Origin: Bacillus sp. T3
Lineage (GTDB): Bacteria > Bacillota > Bacilli > Bacillales > Cytobacillaceae
DNA: 64,000 bases
Assembly: GCF_033449965.1 (NCBI RefSeq)
Contig: NZ_CP137761.1
Coordinates: forward strand, 4,278,001 to 4,342,000
Reading direction: 5' to 3'
Position numbers and translations under genes: made by a program. The notes beneath the pieces are model-generated. The model ran no database searches. It was not told where the DNA came from and worked only from the letters and a program-made list of their open reading frames with translations. The first letter of the stretch is position 1; each line of letters starts with the position of its first letter. Positions 8,863 through 18,988 of this stretch are shown in pieces.

Positions 8863-9423
8863 CTACATGTTCTTACCATTGTTTTCTTTATTATCCTGAC
8901 GGATTGCAGCCTTTTCTTTTGCGTCCTGGGAAACTTGTTGTCCATTATTGATTGTCGTTTGGGTCGGACTTGTTGTATTTGTTCCCGTACTCGTTGGTGT
9001 TGTTGGTGTTGTTGGTGCTTTGGGACTTGTCGCAGGTATCGTTGCTGAAACTGGTGTCGCTGTGGTTGTTACATTCTTATTAACAGGCGCTGGCGATGTG
9101 GTCACTTTAGCAGGACTTATTGCCGTTGCTTCTGTAGATTTATTTGCATTCTGTTGAATGACTGCTTTAGTCCTATCACTCTTGTTTTCATTTTCTATAG
9201 CCTCATGTATAGCCGGCTCAGCCTTCTCATTCGTTGTTGGCGCCTGATCCGTCACCGTTTTTTCATTGTTTACATCCGCTTTTTTGGGGTCTCCGGATAT
9301 TGTTAAAGCAGATTCTTCTGCCATATGTTTAGAAGATTGATTGACTAATATGGCGTTAGTGATTGAAAACGTAACCGCACCTGCTAACACCATGGAAAAG
9401 GCTCCCCTTGTTAGTTTGCTCAT
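8863..9423 (-). CDS. Thr/Pro/Ala-rich exported or membrane-anchored protein, unknown function
   Basis: 186 residues. I chose the ATG at 9423 (MSKLTRGAF) because AGGGG lies just upstream; the frame is open ten codons further. Residues 8-30 form one hydrophobic helix, either a signal peptide or a membrane anchor. The rest is low-complexity, rich in Thr, Pro, Ala, Asn and Lys, with a PTTPTTPTST stretch, and contains no recognisable domain. It looks like an extended cell-wall-spanning or surface segment. It converges with the polysaccharide gene, but no functional link is shown. Confidence 0.65.
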   Translation of the reverse strand: MSKLTRGAFSMVLAGAVTFSITNAILVNQSSKHMAEESALTISGDPKKADVNNEKTVTDQAPTTNEKAEPAIHEAIENENKSDRTKAVIQQNANKSTEATAISPAKVTTSPAPVNKNVTTTATPVSATIPATSPKAPTTPTTPTSTGTNTTSPTQTTINNGQQVSQDAKEKAAIRQDNKENNGKNM

Positions 9424-9592
9424 TTTATTCCCCTCATGTTTCTTGTTAATCACAATAAAAGAATACGAACAAGCAAAACCGTATTATGGGGGTAGTAAAA
9501 AACCCAAAATCTTGAATTCGATATTCTTAATAAGGATTGGGCATTGATACGTTTGTAAATTCTTAACATGAGGAATATTTTGGCTGTAATAC

Positions 9593-9632
9593 AAAAAAAT
9601 AATCTCTTCTTATTAGAGGAGATTATTTTATA
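9593..9632 (-). terminator. Terminator of the YiiX-like gene
   Basis: Stem AATAATCTCCTCT / AGAAGAGATTATT (minus strand, 4-base loop) followed by TTTTT; it overlaps the stop codon of the gene. Confidence 0.8.
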
Positions 9633-10392
9633 AATCAAGGTGAAATGTAAAGTTGGGGTGGATATAGATGACTTTAAAATCCGGGTTATCGATACAGTTA
9701 GAGTAGACGTCTTCAGGCGAAAACCATAAATGATCGTTTTTAAACTCATACCCTGCGCCATAGTAGTAGCTAAGCCATATTAGTTTTGTACAGTAGATGT
9801 AGGTCCACTCGTCTTTTAATGGGGTCTTAAGTGTAAAGTAAAACGTTGGTTTATTAATCCCCTTCTTTTTATTTTTCTGATATACATCTAAGTAATATAA
9901 AGCATATTTTGCTGCATTTTGCCCCATTTCTTCAGATACAGGCCGGAACTGGGCATGAATAGGATGATCTTTCTTAAAGCTTTCGATTGTAATGATCCTG
10001 ACAATAGGATCAAACGGTAGAGATTCAATTGCCAGCGTATCATTTATCGCCATCGCTCCATGTCCCATATATCCATAAGGCAATCCATTCACATTATCAC
10101 AGGCAATAAGGATATCTCCTGCTTTGTTTTGTGGTTCACGAAATGATTGTGGTTTTACTAAATGAGTTTCATTAAGTTTATCTAATTGGCCATTTACTAT
10201 GACTTCTGCCTGAATTTGCACTGTATTAGGATGATAGCCACTTGTATTTAACACAATCGTGTCTATGAGTGAAATGGAACCAACATAATATTGATCTATG
10301 AAAATCGCCATTCGGTTAACTCTAACATTCTTATTTTTTATCTTTATGGTCATACTATCTTTATTTATTACCACGCTAAAAAACTGGACCAA
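9628..10392 (-). CDS. YiiX/permuted NlpC-P60-fold protein
   Basis: About 254 residues. The longest frame begins at 10431, but a TTG at 10392 (MVQFFSVVINK) has AGGGGAG immediately upstream and is preferred. Residues 1-85 look like a beta-rich accessory domain. From about residue 90 the chain resembles the circularly permuted papain/NlpC-P60 family (YiiX, DUF830 type): GDILIACDN, then MGHGAMAI with the probable catalytic His111, and YCTKLIWLSYYYGAG with the probable catalytic Cys201. His before Cys is the permuted order. Members cleave or transfer amide or ester bonds in cell-wall or lipid substrates; the substrate here is unknown. No signal peptide is apparent. Confidence 0.6.
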   Translation of the reverse strand: MVQFFSVVINKDSMTIKIKNKNVRVNRMAIFIDQYYVGSISLIDTIVLNTSGYHPNTVQIQAEVIVNGQLDKLNETHLVKPQSFREPQNKAGDILIACDNVNGLPYGYMGHGAMAINDTLAIESLPFDPIVRIITIESFKKDHPIHAQFRPVSEEMGQNAAKYALYYLDVYQKNKKKGINKPTFYFTLKTPLKDEWTYIYCTKLIWLSYYYGAGYEFKNDHLWFSPEDVYSNCIDNPDFKVIYIHPNFTFHLDL

Positions 10393-10478
10393 AACACTCC
10401 CCTCACTTCCTAAAGGATGATTTCCATTCAAATGGAATGCCCCACTTGAAACAGCAGGGCACCCAAATTAAGAAGCTT

Positions 10479-10802
10479 TTATTTTCCTAGGTTTAAATAA
10501 ATATCAGGATCTAAATTAAAATATGCTTGTGTTGTTGGGCTAATTTCAATATCACTGAATAATTTTGGATTTATTTGTGTAATCGGATTGACTTCTAAAT
10601 GTGGATTTACTTGCGTAAATGGGCTCACATTTACATATGGATTTACTTGAGTACTAGGATTAAATTGTAGCAATGGCTGTTGTTGCGCTAATAACGACTC
10701 AACGTGTTGAAGGGAATTGTACCAATGATGATACTTCGCATACGCTTTTTGCATTTTTAACAAGCAATGATGTCTTCTTTGCATTAATTGCTGATAATCC
10801 AT
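10479..10802 (-). CDS. Small protein with NP-type tandem repeats, unknown function
   Basis: 107 residues, ATG at 10802 with AGGAGGTAATGTA directly upstream, so expression is credible. The N-terminal half is rich in His, Gln and Tyr (helical, perhaps coiled). The C-terminal half repeats a unit of about six residues: NPSTQV, NPYVNV, SPFTQV, NPHLEV, NPITQI, NPKLF. Alternating polar and branched residues suggest a short beta-solenoid or fibre-like surface. It precedes the YiiX-like gene by 86 bases on the same strand and may be co-transcribed. The style resembles small spore-coat or surface proteins, but I do not recognise a family. Confidence 0.55.
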   Translation of the reverse strand: MDYQQLMQRRHHCLLKMQKAYAKYHHWYNSLQHVESLLAQQQPLLQFNPSTQVNPYVNVSPFTQVNPHLEVNPITQINPKLFSDIEISPTTQAYFNLDPDIYLNLGK

Positions 10803-10951
10803 TACATTACCTCCTGACTTCTGTTTAATACCTTATGTAGATGGTAAAAGTCAGGCAACAAGTCCGAGAAAGATTGGGCAAAACTTAAAATGGAGCTTGA
10901 TAAAATTAATCAACAGTTGTCAATGCGTTGATTTAATAAATGAAAAGTATT

Positions 10952-10980
10952 AAGGCAATTACCATCGTGGTTGTTGCCTT
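10952..10980 (+). terminator. Strong hairpin with U-tract, no matching gene upstream
   Basis: Stem AAGGCAATTACCA / TGGTTGTTGCCTT with a 3-base loop, then TTTTCCTT on the plus strand. No intact plus-strand gene ends here, so it may be the relic of a lost gene or act on the minus strand after the MocR gene. Confidence 0.5.
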
Positions 10981-11007
10981 TTCCTTATTTTCAGACTATC
11001 ATCTCAT

Positions 11008-12423
11008 TTAAGATATTTTATCTTCTGTTGCTGGGAGGCAGCTAGCAAGGATTCTAATTCCATTTTCAATTTCATCAGTTGTTAATCCACCAAATCCTAA
11101 CATGATATAGGAATGACTGTCTGGGGATGGGTTATACCAAAACCGTGCCGGGAATATACTTTTACCCCCTTCTTTAAACCCCTTTCGATCAGCTCTGGGG
11201 TTGATATACCTTTAAGCTTTAATAGGATATGTAAGCCTGATTTTTCGCCGACAATTTTTACTTGAGTGCCCATATATTGTTCAATACTTCTTAGTAGAGC
11301 CTGATGTTTTCTTTGATACAGCTTGCGTATTCTACGAATATGCCGTTCGAATTCTCCAGATTGCATAAACAGAGCCATTGCTTTCTGAATCATCGGAGAG
11401 ACAGCTTGGTTATAAGCCTCAAACTTGCGAGAATATAGAACCATTAACGAGGGTGGAAGAACAATATAACTTAACCGAGCTGATGGTAGAAAGGATTTAG
11501 AAAACGTCCCTAAATAAATTACCCTTTCCTCTTCATCAAGCGATTTCAACGACGGAATCGGTTGGCCCCAGGTAGCGAAACTCACCGTCATAATCATCCT
11601 CAATAATGTATCCACCCGTTTGATAAGCCCATTTTAGTAATTGCATTCTTTTCGAAAAAGGCAAAACCATCCCGACTGGAAATTGATGAGAAGGCGTTAC
11701 GTATACGGCGTTTGCACTGCACGCGTGCAAGTGCTCCATTGATAAACCATCTTTCTCAAGGGGCACAGGTTCGATATGGCACTCTTGATCTTCTAAGACC
11801 GAACGCACTCCACTGTATCCAGGTTCTTCCATAGCGACAGATTTTCCGTGGAGTTCTAAAAGCTGACAGAGCAACATTATGGAGGCCTGTGTTCCGGCGG
11901 TAATAATAATCTGTTCTGGTGAAGAACGGACACCTCTGGATTGCAGTAAATAGTTTGAAATCTCCTGCCTCAATTCGAACTCACCCTGTTTTTCGCTATA
12001 CTGAAATAACCAATTGTTCTCTTGATCAACCGACTCGGATAAACACTTTATCCACTGCTTCAAGGGGAACTTTTCAAGATCTACATTCCCATATTCAAAA
12101 TCGACAACGATATCGCTTGATGGTTTAACCTCCAAATTAATAAGCTGTTCCACCACAATCGGATGCAGTAGCGGCTGCTCCATCTCCGCTACCCATATTC
12201 CACTTTTAGGGACACTTTCGAGGTACCCTTCTGATTGTAACTGCTGATAGGCAGCCTCCACCGTGTTTCGACTGACCTTTAAATGATTCGTTAGCTGGCG
12301 AATCGATGGCAGCTTCGTTCCAGTCAACAGTCTTCCTTCTTCAATTTCCTTCTTAATCCAATTATACAACTGACTGTATAAAGGCTCTGGTAATTTCTTA
12401 TCTAAAAAAGGGGTAAGTTCCAT
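11008..12423 (-). pseudogene. MocR/GntR-aminotransferase-type regulator, two compensating frameshifts
   Basis: A PdxR/MocR-type PLP-binding regulator spread over two frames. The ATG at 12423 (MELTPFLDKKL) has GGAGGG seven bases upstream. Residues 1-75 are the GntR winged helix (LPSIRQLTNHLKVSRNTVEA), and the rest is an aminotransferase-fold domain with EDDYDGEFRY and the PLP-lysine region GTFSKSFLPS. One extra C at 11564-11569 shifts the frame after EFRYLG, and a missing C near 11150-11152 shifts it back, so the true C-terminus (YIMLGFGGLTTDEIENGIRI) reads in the first frame and ends at 11008. Joined length is about 470 residues, normal for the family. It is divergent from a PPOX-fold gene, the usual partner of such regulators. 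Confidence 0.8.
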
Positions 12424-12530
12424 TGTTAACCCTCCGTCTGTCCCCAATAAACTTTTTGATTCTGTCGCTTTTCCTATGTACAGTTATTTTCTACAATGAT
12501 TTTATCATATATTAGAAAGAGGGATGGGAA

Positions 12531-13076
12531 ATGCATAAGGTTCGCCAAGAAAAGTTAGTATGTAGAGATGATAAGCGGATTGATCAATTTTTAAGCCAGG
12601 CACGGATAGGTTACCTTGGTTTAACAGATGGGGAACTGCCTTATGTTGTCCCGTTGAATTTTATCTGGATGAATGACGCTTTATACTTTCATGGAGCGTC
12701 GCAAGGGAGAAAAATTGAATTGATTCAGGCCAATACCAATTGTTGTTTTACAGTAGCTGAGGATTACGGAACGATGGTTAGTCCGATACCAGCCAAGACA
12801 GATACTGCTTACATGAGTGTAATGCTGTTTGGCGAACTCGAAACGGTAACGGATTTAGACGAAGCGACAACGGTAATGCAGGCCATTCTCGATAAGTATG
12901 TGCCAGGCTACTATGATAATAACCTTTCACCGTCTCATGTAGAGAAGTACCGCTCGTCTTTAGGGAGTCATACGGTTGTTTTCAGGCTTACTCCAAGTAT
13001 ACGAACGGCAAAGGAGAATCAGTTGGATACCGGGCGGGCTTTTTATCCGGGCAGGAAGATTGAGGCGGGTAGCTAA
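12531..13076 (+). CDS. Pyridoxamine 5'-phosphate oxidase-like (split-barrel flavin-binding) protein
   Basis: 181 residues, ATG at 12531 with AGAGGGATGGG just upstream. The sequence follows the PPOX/NimA-like split barrel: ARIGYLGLTDGELPYVVPLNF near residues 25-45, FHGASQGRKIELI, and VMLFGELETV in the second half. Such proteins bind FMN, F420 or haem and often reduce small molecules; members near MocR regulators are thought to act in B6 metabolism or drug detoxification. It is transcribed divergently from the MocR-type gene across about 107 bases, so this regulator probably controls it. The reaction is not identifiable from sequence. Confidence 0.8.
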   Translation: MHKVRQEKLVCRDDKRIDQFLSQARIGYLGLTDGELPYVVPLNFIWMNDALYFHGASQGRKIELIQANTNCCFTVAEDYGTMVSPIPAKTDTAYMSVMLFGELETVTDLDEATTVMQAILDKYVPGYYDNNLSPSHVEKYRSSLGSHTVVFRLTPSIRTAKENQLDTGRAFYPGRKIEAGS

Positions 13077-13132
13077 GTTCCTATTCTAATAGTCCTTGCC
13101 ACTCAAGATTTATCCACATTAGATTGATTTAA

Positions 13133-13211
13133 AAAACACAGCGACGGTTCTCTTGTTCTCCTGATATTTACAATAAATAATTACAGAAGCAAAAGAGCCG
13201 TCCCAGTGTTT
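13133..13211. repeat. REP-like inverted repeat pair
   Basis: Two arms of about 26 bases in inverted orientation: left AAACACAGCGACGGTTCTCT and right AAGAGCCGTCCCAGTGTTT, separated by about 25 AT-rich bases. The core (CACTGGGACGG...TTTTGCTTCT on the opposite strand) resembles repeats that, as I recall, are common in Bacillus genomes near REP-associated Y1 transposases. Here it lies between two convergent genes and may also serve as a terminator. Confidence 0.6.
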
Positions 13212-13250
13212 ATTATGTTATTAAAACTAATGTAAGATCTTCGCATTTCC

Positions 13251-13793
13251 TCATCTGTCTGCAAGCTGTAATAGTTTTCTTACCGTGTTTGAATTTCGGA
13301 TTGTAATGCTATCATACAAAGACGAACCGACAATCTTTGACCACCGGGTTCTTGAAAAGGTTTCGATAGGCGCAGACCAAAAAATCACTCTACCATAATG
13401 ATCAACTTTTTCATATTCAGGTTTAATTACCCCAACACTCTCAATCACTTCCTCCACGGTAGTTGGTGGTATCACAAATATGGTATTATGCTTTGAGTCC
13501 TTGTCATGCCCCCACCATAATGGTGCATGGTTAAGTGCCGCAATAAGGTCATTTACAGCTATAATGGAAACAGGGATAGTTAACTGAAATTTATTCGTAA
13601 TTAATACTTCGCATTCTTCTTTAAGCTTTTTCTCATCTTTATAATCACAGGTGAAAATTATATTTCCGCTGTTTATATAAGTAACAACATCCTTAAAACC
13701 ATTTTGCTCAAATACATTCTTTAGTTCGGGCATAGAAATTTTATTTTTCCCACCAACATTGATACCTCGCAGAAAAGCAATATACTTCCTCAT
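13251..13793 (-). CDS. DUF1697 family protein
   Basis: 180 residues, ATG at 13793 preceded by GGGGAGTAGGAG. The N-terminus YIAFLRGINVGGKNKI, then MPELKNVFEQNGF and YINSGNIIF, is the signature of DUF1697. No function is established for this widespread cytoplasmic family, which has a ferredoxin-like alpha/beta fold. It appears monocistronic, convergent with the PPOX-like gene across the REP-like repeat. No sign of damage. Confidence 0.85.
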   Translation of the reverse strand: MRKYIAFLRGINVGGKNKISMPELKNVFEQNGFKDVVTYINSGNIIFTCDYKDEKKLKEECEVLITNKFQLTIPVSIIAVNDLIAALNHAPLWWGHDKDSKHNTIFVIPPTTVEEVIESVGVIKPEYEKVDHYGRVIFWSAPIETFSRTRWSKIVGSSLYDSITIRNSNTVRKLLQLADR

Positions 13794-14071
13794 CTCCTAC
13801 TCCCCTCATTAATCATTTGCTTTTACAATACCATTTTTGTAAGGATTGGTGGTATCTATACTCAAATGATCTTTCGAAAAACTCAAAATCCATAAAAATG
13901 TGTTTGGTTCTTTCAAAAGTTTAATCCCTATTTTATAAATAATTAAATCACCCAGTTGTTATAATAGAAAAATATCATCTAAAGTATTATTCTTAAAAAG
14001 CATTAAAATATACTACTCGTTGTGTAAAACGTAGATTACGCTATACGCTAACTATGTTAAAAAGGGGTGCA

Positions 14072-14958
14072 TTGATATATCTAGTAAAATAGTTGTTATT
14101 ACAGGCGCAAACAGTGGACTAGGACTTGAAACCGCCAAATATTTTGTAAGTATGGGAAATGAAGTGGTCATGGCTGTGAGAGATGTAATTAAAGGAGAAA
14201 CAGCAAAGAACGAGTTGCTACGGTTATTTCCAGACGGAAAAATAGATGTTCTTTATCTAGATTTAGCAAAATTAAAAAGTGTTTATCAGTTTGCAGATGA
14301 ATTTTCCCGAAAATACAATTCTTTAGATTTATTAATTAATAATGCTGGTGTTATGATTCCTCCTTATTCACGAACGGAAGAAGGATTTGAGCTACAATTC
14401 GGATGCAATCATTTAGGACATTTTGCCTTAACAGGTTTACTGCTTCCTTTCTTAGAAAAAGGAGAACACCCTCGTGTTGTCACACTAAGTTCCATCGCTC
14501 ATCGAAATGGTATTATTGATTTTGATAATTTGGATGGTTCAATGGGTTATAAAGCAATGAAATTTTATTCACAAAGTAAGCTAGCAAACCTTTTATTTGC
14601 CAAGGAGTTAGATGAACGTTTAAAGCGCAATGGCTATAAAACAATAAGCTTAGCTGCACACCCAGGGATATCCTCTACCAATCTTTTTAGAATTGGAAAA
14701 GAAAAAGCACCTTGGTATATTACTCCGATTATTAAACTAATAGCGCAACCTGCTGAAAAAGGGGCATTACCCACAATAATGGCAGCAATAGACCAAAAAT
14801 TAGTAGGCGGGGAATATATCGGCCCGGATGGTGCAGGAAATCGCAAAGGGAATCCGACGGTGGAAACACCTCACTCAAAAATCTATAACAAAGAAACGAT
14901 GCAGAAGTTATGGGATGTTTCGGAGCAATTGACTTCGGTAAAATTTAATCTTAAATAG
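14072..14958 (+). CDS. Short-chain dehydrogenase/reductase; start codon absent or disrupted
   Basis: NAD(P)-dependent oxidoreductase of the classical SDR fold, close to the retinol-dehydrogenase/WWOX-like branch. The cofactor motif TGANSGLG (14101-14124), NNAG, catalytic Ser in VTLSS and YSQSK (Tyr and Lys) are all present. The first in-frame ATG (14152) lies after the cofactor motif and cannot be the start. Between the upstream stop at 14032 and the motif there is no in-frame ATG, GTG or TTG. A TTG at 14072 with AAAGGGG upstream would be in frame if one AT of the ATATAT at 14075-14080 were absent. Alternatives are a rare ATT (14071) or ATA (14077) start. Confidence 0.75.
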
Positions 14959-14983
14959 AAAAAATGAGATGCACCATACACTA

Positions 14984-15015
14984 AGGAGCCTAATCTATTA
15001 AAGGATTAGGCTCTT
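14984..15015 (+). terminator. Terminator after the short-chain dehydrogenase gene
   Basis: Stem GAGCCTAATC / GATTAGGCTC with an 8-base loop between two convergent genes; probably used in both directions. Confidence 0.7.
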
Positions 15016-15047
15016 AAACTCTTTAAATTATATTTGTGTATCAAAAA

Positions 15048-16636
15048 CTAATCTTCAATCTCCATTATTGCTTCTGCACATTTTATACCGTCAACAGCAC
15101 TAGACGTGATCCCTCCAGCATAACCTGCACCTTCACCGCAAGGGTATAGCCCTTTGATGTTTGACTCAAAAGTGAGCGGATTTCGCTTAATGGTAGCTGG
15201 TGAAGAGCTTCGGCTTTCTACAGCTGATAAAACGGCATCGTGTTTGATAAAGCCAGCAAGTTTTTTATCCATTGCGCGCAACCCATCTTTTAAACTATCA
15301 ATAATAAAATCATCGAGACATTCTCTTAAATCCGTTGGAGTAACACCTGGGGTATATGTTGGAATAACATCACCAAGTTGTTTACTACCCTTATTTTCTA
15401 AGAAATCGCCGACCAACTGTACAGGTGCAAAATAATTTCTGCCACCTAGTTCAAATGCTTTTCGCTCAAGTTTTCTTTGAAATTCGATTGCCGCCAAAAC
15501 ATCACCATCAAAATCCTTTGGCGTGACAGAAACAAGCAAAGCACTGTTCGCATTTTCACCACTTCTTGCGCTATAGCTCATCCCATTTGTCACGACAGTA
15601 TTTTTTTCTGATGCAGCTGCAACAACATGTCCTCCAGGGCACATACAAAACGTGTAAACACCTCGTCCAGTGGGAAGATGAGCATTCAGCTTATATTCAG
15701 ATGCACCTAGTAGTGGATTATTTGCAAAGCTACCGAATTGCTGTAAATCGATGTCTTTTTGGTGATGTTCAATCCGTACACCAACTGCAAATGGCTTAGG
15801 TATCATGTCTACACCTAAATCCTTTAACATATAAAAAGTATCTCGAGCACTATGCCCGATCGCCAATACTACAGCATCGGTTTCGATAGTCTGGGATTCT
15901 CCTTGGCTTTCAAGCACCACGCCTCGAACTTCACCATTTTCAATGATAAGCTCCTTCATTTTCGTTTCAAAACACACTTCTCCACCAAGACGTTCGATTT
16001 TTTTTCGAATATTTCTAACAACATTGATCAAAATGTCCGTTCCAATATGCGGCTTTGATAAATAAGCAATTTTACTAGGGCACCGGCTTCTATCAATTCC
16101 TTTAGTACCTTTGGAATTCTCGTATTTTTTATACCGGTAGTCAATTTCCCATCTGAAAATGTTCCAGCTCCACCTTCACCAAATTGCACATTACTACCCG
16201 TTTGAAGTTCTCCGTCTTTCCAAAATTTTTCAACTGCCATTTTTCTTTTATCGACGTCCATTCCCTGCTCTACAACAATGGGGTTTAAACCATGTTCTGC
16301 AAGCACTAAGGCACTGAAAAGCCCTGCTGGTCCACTGCCCACTACTACAGGACGGATGTTTTTTTTAGTTTTCTTATTCACATATTCTACCGGTTCAAAA
16401 GATGAGACATTTTTTATCCCTAAATACGTTCTTTCATTTTCAATTTCTACATCAACAGTATAAACAAGCTGGACATTATTTTTTTCCCTTGCGTCAATTG
16501 ACTTCTTAGAAATATGAAAAGACAATATTTTGTCCTGCTTGACCCTTAGTATTTTCTGGATTTTCTGAGCTAAAAGTTCATTTTCCTTACTTGGATTAAA
16601 ATCAGCACGAAGCTTAATATTACTTATTCTTAACAT
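15048..16636 (-). pseudogene. FAD-dependent dehydrogenase (COG2509 type), one frameshift
   Basis: A flavoprotein oxidoreductase of about 530 residues read in two frames. The ATG at 16636 (MLRISNIKLRAD) has AGGATGG upstream. The dinucleotide-binding motif VVVGSGPAGLFSALVLAEHG follows at about residue 95, then FGEGGAGTFSDGKLTTG. At 16078-16080 one C is missing in GCC-CCT, so the first frame ends in unrelated residues, while the other frame continues PSKIAYLSKPHIGTDI and runs on to GEGAGYAGGITSSAVDG near the C-terminus, normal for this family. The physiological substrate of the family is unknown. Only one base separates it from an intact gene. Confidence 0.8.
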
Positions 16637-16722
16637 GTAAAATTCCATCCTAAATTTATTTTTCCATCATTAACATTTCCCAATAGAATACTCCTGCAGC
16701 CTCCATGAATGCACTTCAGAGT

Positions 16723-17289
<567 letters not shown>

Positions 17290-17393
17290 ACTAAACCTCC
17301 TAGTATATGATGATTATCGCCTGTAATCATTGATTTTACTACATATTTTCGTTCCAGCAGAGAAGCTGTTTCTACATGTCCAAAATTAATTTA

Positions 17394-17417
17394 AGTGGGA
17401 GGGATACCCCTCCCACT
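17394..17417. terminator. GC-rich perfect hairpin
   Basis: Ten-bp stem AGTGGGAGGG / CCCTCCCACT with a 4-base loop followed by CAAAAACAAAAG. No U-tract on either strand, so a terminator role is uncertain. Confidence 0.45.
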
Positions 17418-17458
17418 CAAAAACAAAAGAATTCACCTAAAATATTTGACTATACGTA

Positions 17459-17502
17459 GGAAGAGGGTATCCCAAAACAATAGCTTTTAGGACACCCTCT
17501 TA
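17459..17502 (-). terminator. Hairpin after the DUF378 gene
   Basis: Arms AAGAGGGTGTCC and GGGATACCCTCTT on the minus strand enclose about 17 bases, directly downstream of the DUF378 stop. U-tract is poor. Confidence 0.45.
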
Positions 17503-17512
17503 CTTTCTATTT

Positions 17513-17830
17513 TTATTCATCTTCTCTGGCAGAGTTTTTTAAATGGGATAAGTCAGTTTCTTCACCAAATTCAGTTCCATAATTAAGTTTACCGTAGTTT
17601 CTCCTATTATTAGCCTCTTCTTTCGTATCAGTCACTTCCCATTGCTTAAACAATAGGGTTAAACAGATTAATCCACTAAGGCCAACCAGACTATAAATAA
17701 CTCTTGATAAAAAAGAGTCTTGTCCACCAAATAATGCCGCTACTAAATCAAAATTAAATAAACCGATTAATCCCCAATTTATAGCCCCAATGATAACTAA
17801 TGTTAAGGCAATTCTTTGTAAAACTTTCAT
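17513..17830 (-). CDS. DUF378 small membrane protein
   Basis: About 105 residues. I take the ATG at 17830 (MKVLQRIALTLVIIGAINWG), nine bases after GGAG; another ATG six bases upstream is too close to the site. Two membrane helices (about residues 5-30 and 42-62) enclose the INWGLIGLFNFDLVAALFG motif that defines DUF378 (YuzA-like). The C-terminal 40 residues are charged and unstructured, longer than in most family members. Function unknown. Confidence 0.8.
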   Translation of the reverse strand: MKVLQRIALTLVIIGAINWGLIGLFNFDLVAALFGGQDSFLSRVIYSLVGLSGLICLTLLFKQWEVTDTKEEANNRRNYGKLNYGTEFGEETDLSHLKNSAREDE

Positions 17831-18129
17831 GAACATGTCTCCTTTATATTAGTTTCTTTCAAAATACAACTGTTTTCTATTCGGTTGCACTAACTACCTT
17901 ATGACTTATGTTGTATTTTTATCATTTCTATAAATGGGGAAATCATACACAAAAATTGGATAATAAATTAGATTTACTCAATTTTTTATTGAGAATGCAC
18001 GCCTTAAGATTTAACAATTACATAAAAGAACCTCATTTACTTGTTACAAATTCGCCAATCCCAACACTCTTGAGCGTTGGGCTAAACTTATTTCTAAATT
18101 CGTTGTCAAAATAGATTTATCTTTTTGAT

Positions 18130-18906
18130 TTATATCCTGTCTAACATTATTAATAACTCATTATAATTCGATAAGGTTTCTTTATCTTCAACTTTAAGAC
18201 CAGATTTAAAAAACGAAATATTCCCTGTTCCATCGTTAATTTGATTTCTTTCTTCGAGAATTCGTTTTAAGTTTTTGGCAGTTCCAATACTTCCAGAAAT
18301 AATATCCACTTCTTCAGGAAATATTTTCTTAATACTATTTTTAAAATAAGGGAAATGGGTGCATCCAAGAACAATCGTTCCATATCGTTGTAAATCAAGC
18401 GCGGATAGTTTTTCTTTTAAATATGGTACAACCTTCTCTTCTCTGAATTCGAAATTCTCAGCAAATTCGACAAGACCAGGAAGCGGTAGACTTTCAACAA
18501 TATCGTGATGGTCTAAACTTTTCACAAGGTTATGAAACTTTTCCTCTCTGAGCGTCAAATTAGTTGCCAACACTAATACCTTTTTTCTTTTTTCTCCACA
18601 GCTTTGAACAGCAGGTTTTACGGCTGGTTCAATACCCAAAATAGGGAAATCATACTTTTGGCGAAGTTCATCCACTGCGATACTTGTTGCAGTGTTACAT
18701 GCAATGACTAATGCTTTAACTCCTTGATTAGCCATAAAGTCCACTGCATTAAATATATATTCCCTTACCTCTTCTTTTGGTTTTTCACCATATGGAACAT
18801 GTAAAGTATCCGCATAAAATATGTAATCTTCATTCGGTAGAAACCTCAAAGCTTGATGTAGTACGGTCATTCCACCTATTCCAGAATCAAAAAAACCTAT
18901 TTTCAT
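18130..18906 (-). CDS. Glutamate racemase (YrpC/RacE family)
   Basis: Interconverts L- and D-glutamate for peptidoglycan. About 258 residues from the ATG at 18906 (MKIGFFDSGIGG), with a purine-rich site upstream; the frame is open from a GTG three codons earlier. Active-site segments are FFDSGIGG, the first catalytic Cys in VIACNTATS, and the second in VLGCTHFPYF. The sequence looks closer to the second Bacillus racemase YrpC than to RacE, but I cannot decide without alignment. It stands alone, followed 82 bases upstream by the YfcE-like gene in the same direction. Confidence 0.87.
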   Translation of the reverse strand: MKIGFFDSGIGGMTVLHQALRFLPNEDYIFYADTLHVPYGEKPKEEVREYIFNAVDFMANQGVKALVIACNTATSIAVDELRQKYDFPILGIEPAVKPAVQSCGEKRKKVLVLATNLTLREEKFHNLVKSLDHHDIVESLPLPGLVEFAENFEFREEKVVPYLKEKLSALDLQRYGTIVLGCTHFPYFKNSIKKIFPEEVDIISGSIGTAKNLKRILEERNQINDGTGNISFFKSGLKVEDKETLSNYNELLIMLDRI

Positions 18907-18988
18907 TACTTTCACTTCTTTTCCTAAATTAATAACTTATTCAGAATATCATTTTTTAATCATTTTGTTATTCCTTTTTCCCATTCGT

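Noticed and set aside
10866..10935. Plus-strand frame reading KSEKDWAKLKMELDKINQQL to a stop, possibly a gene end
   Set aside because: No start codon or ribosome site; an in-frame stop lies just upstream. At most the relic of a lost gene; the nearby hairpin at 10952 may be its former terminator.
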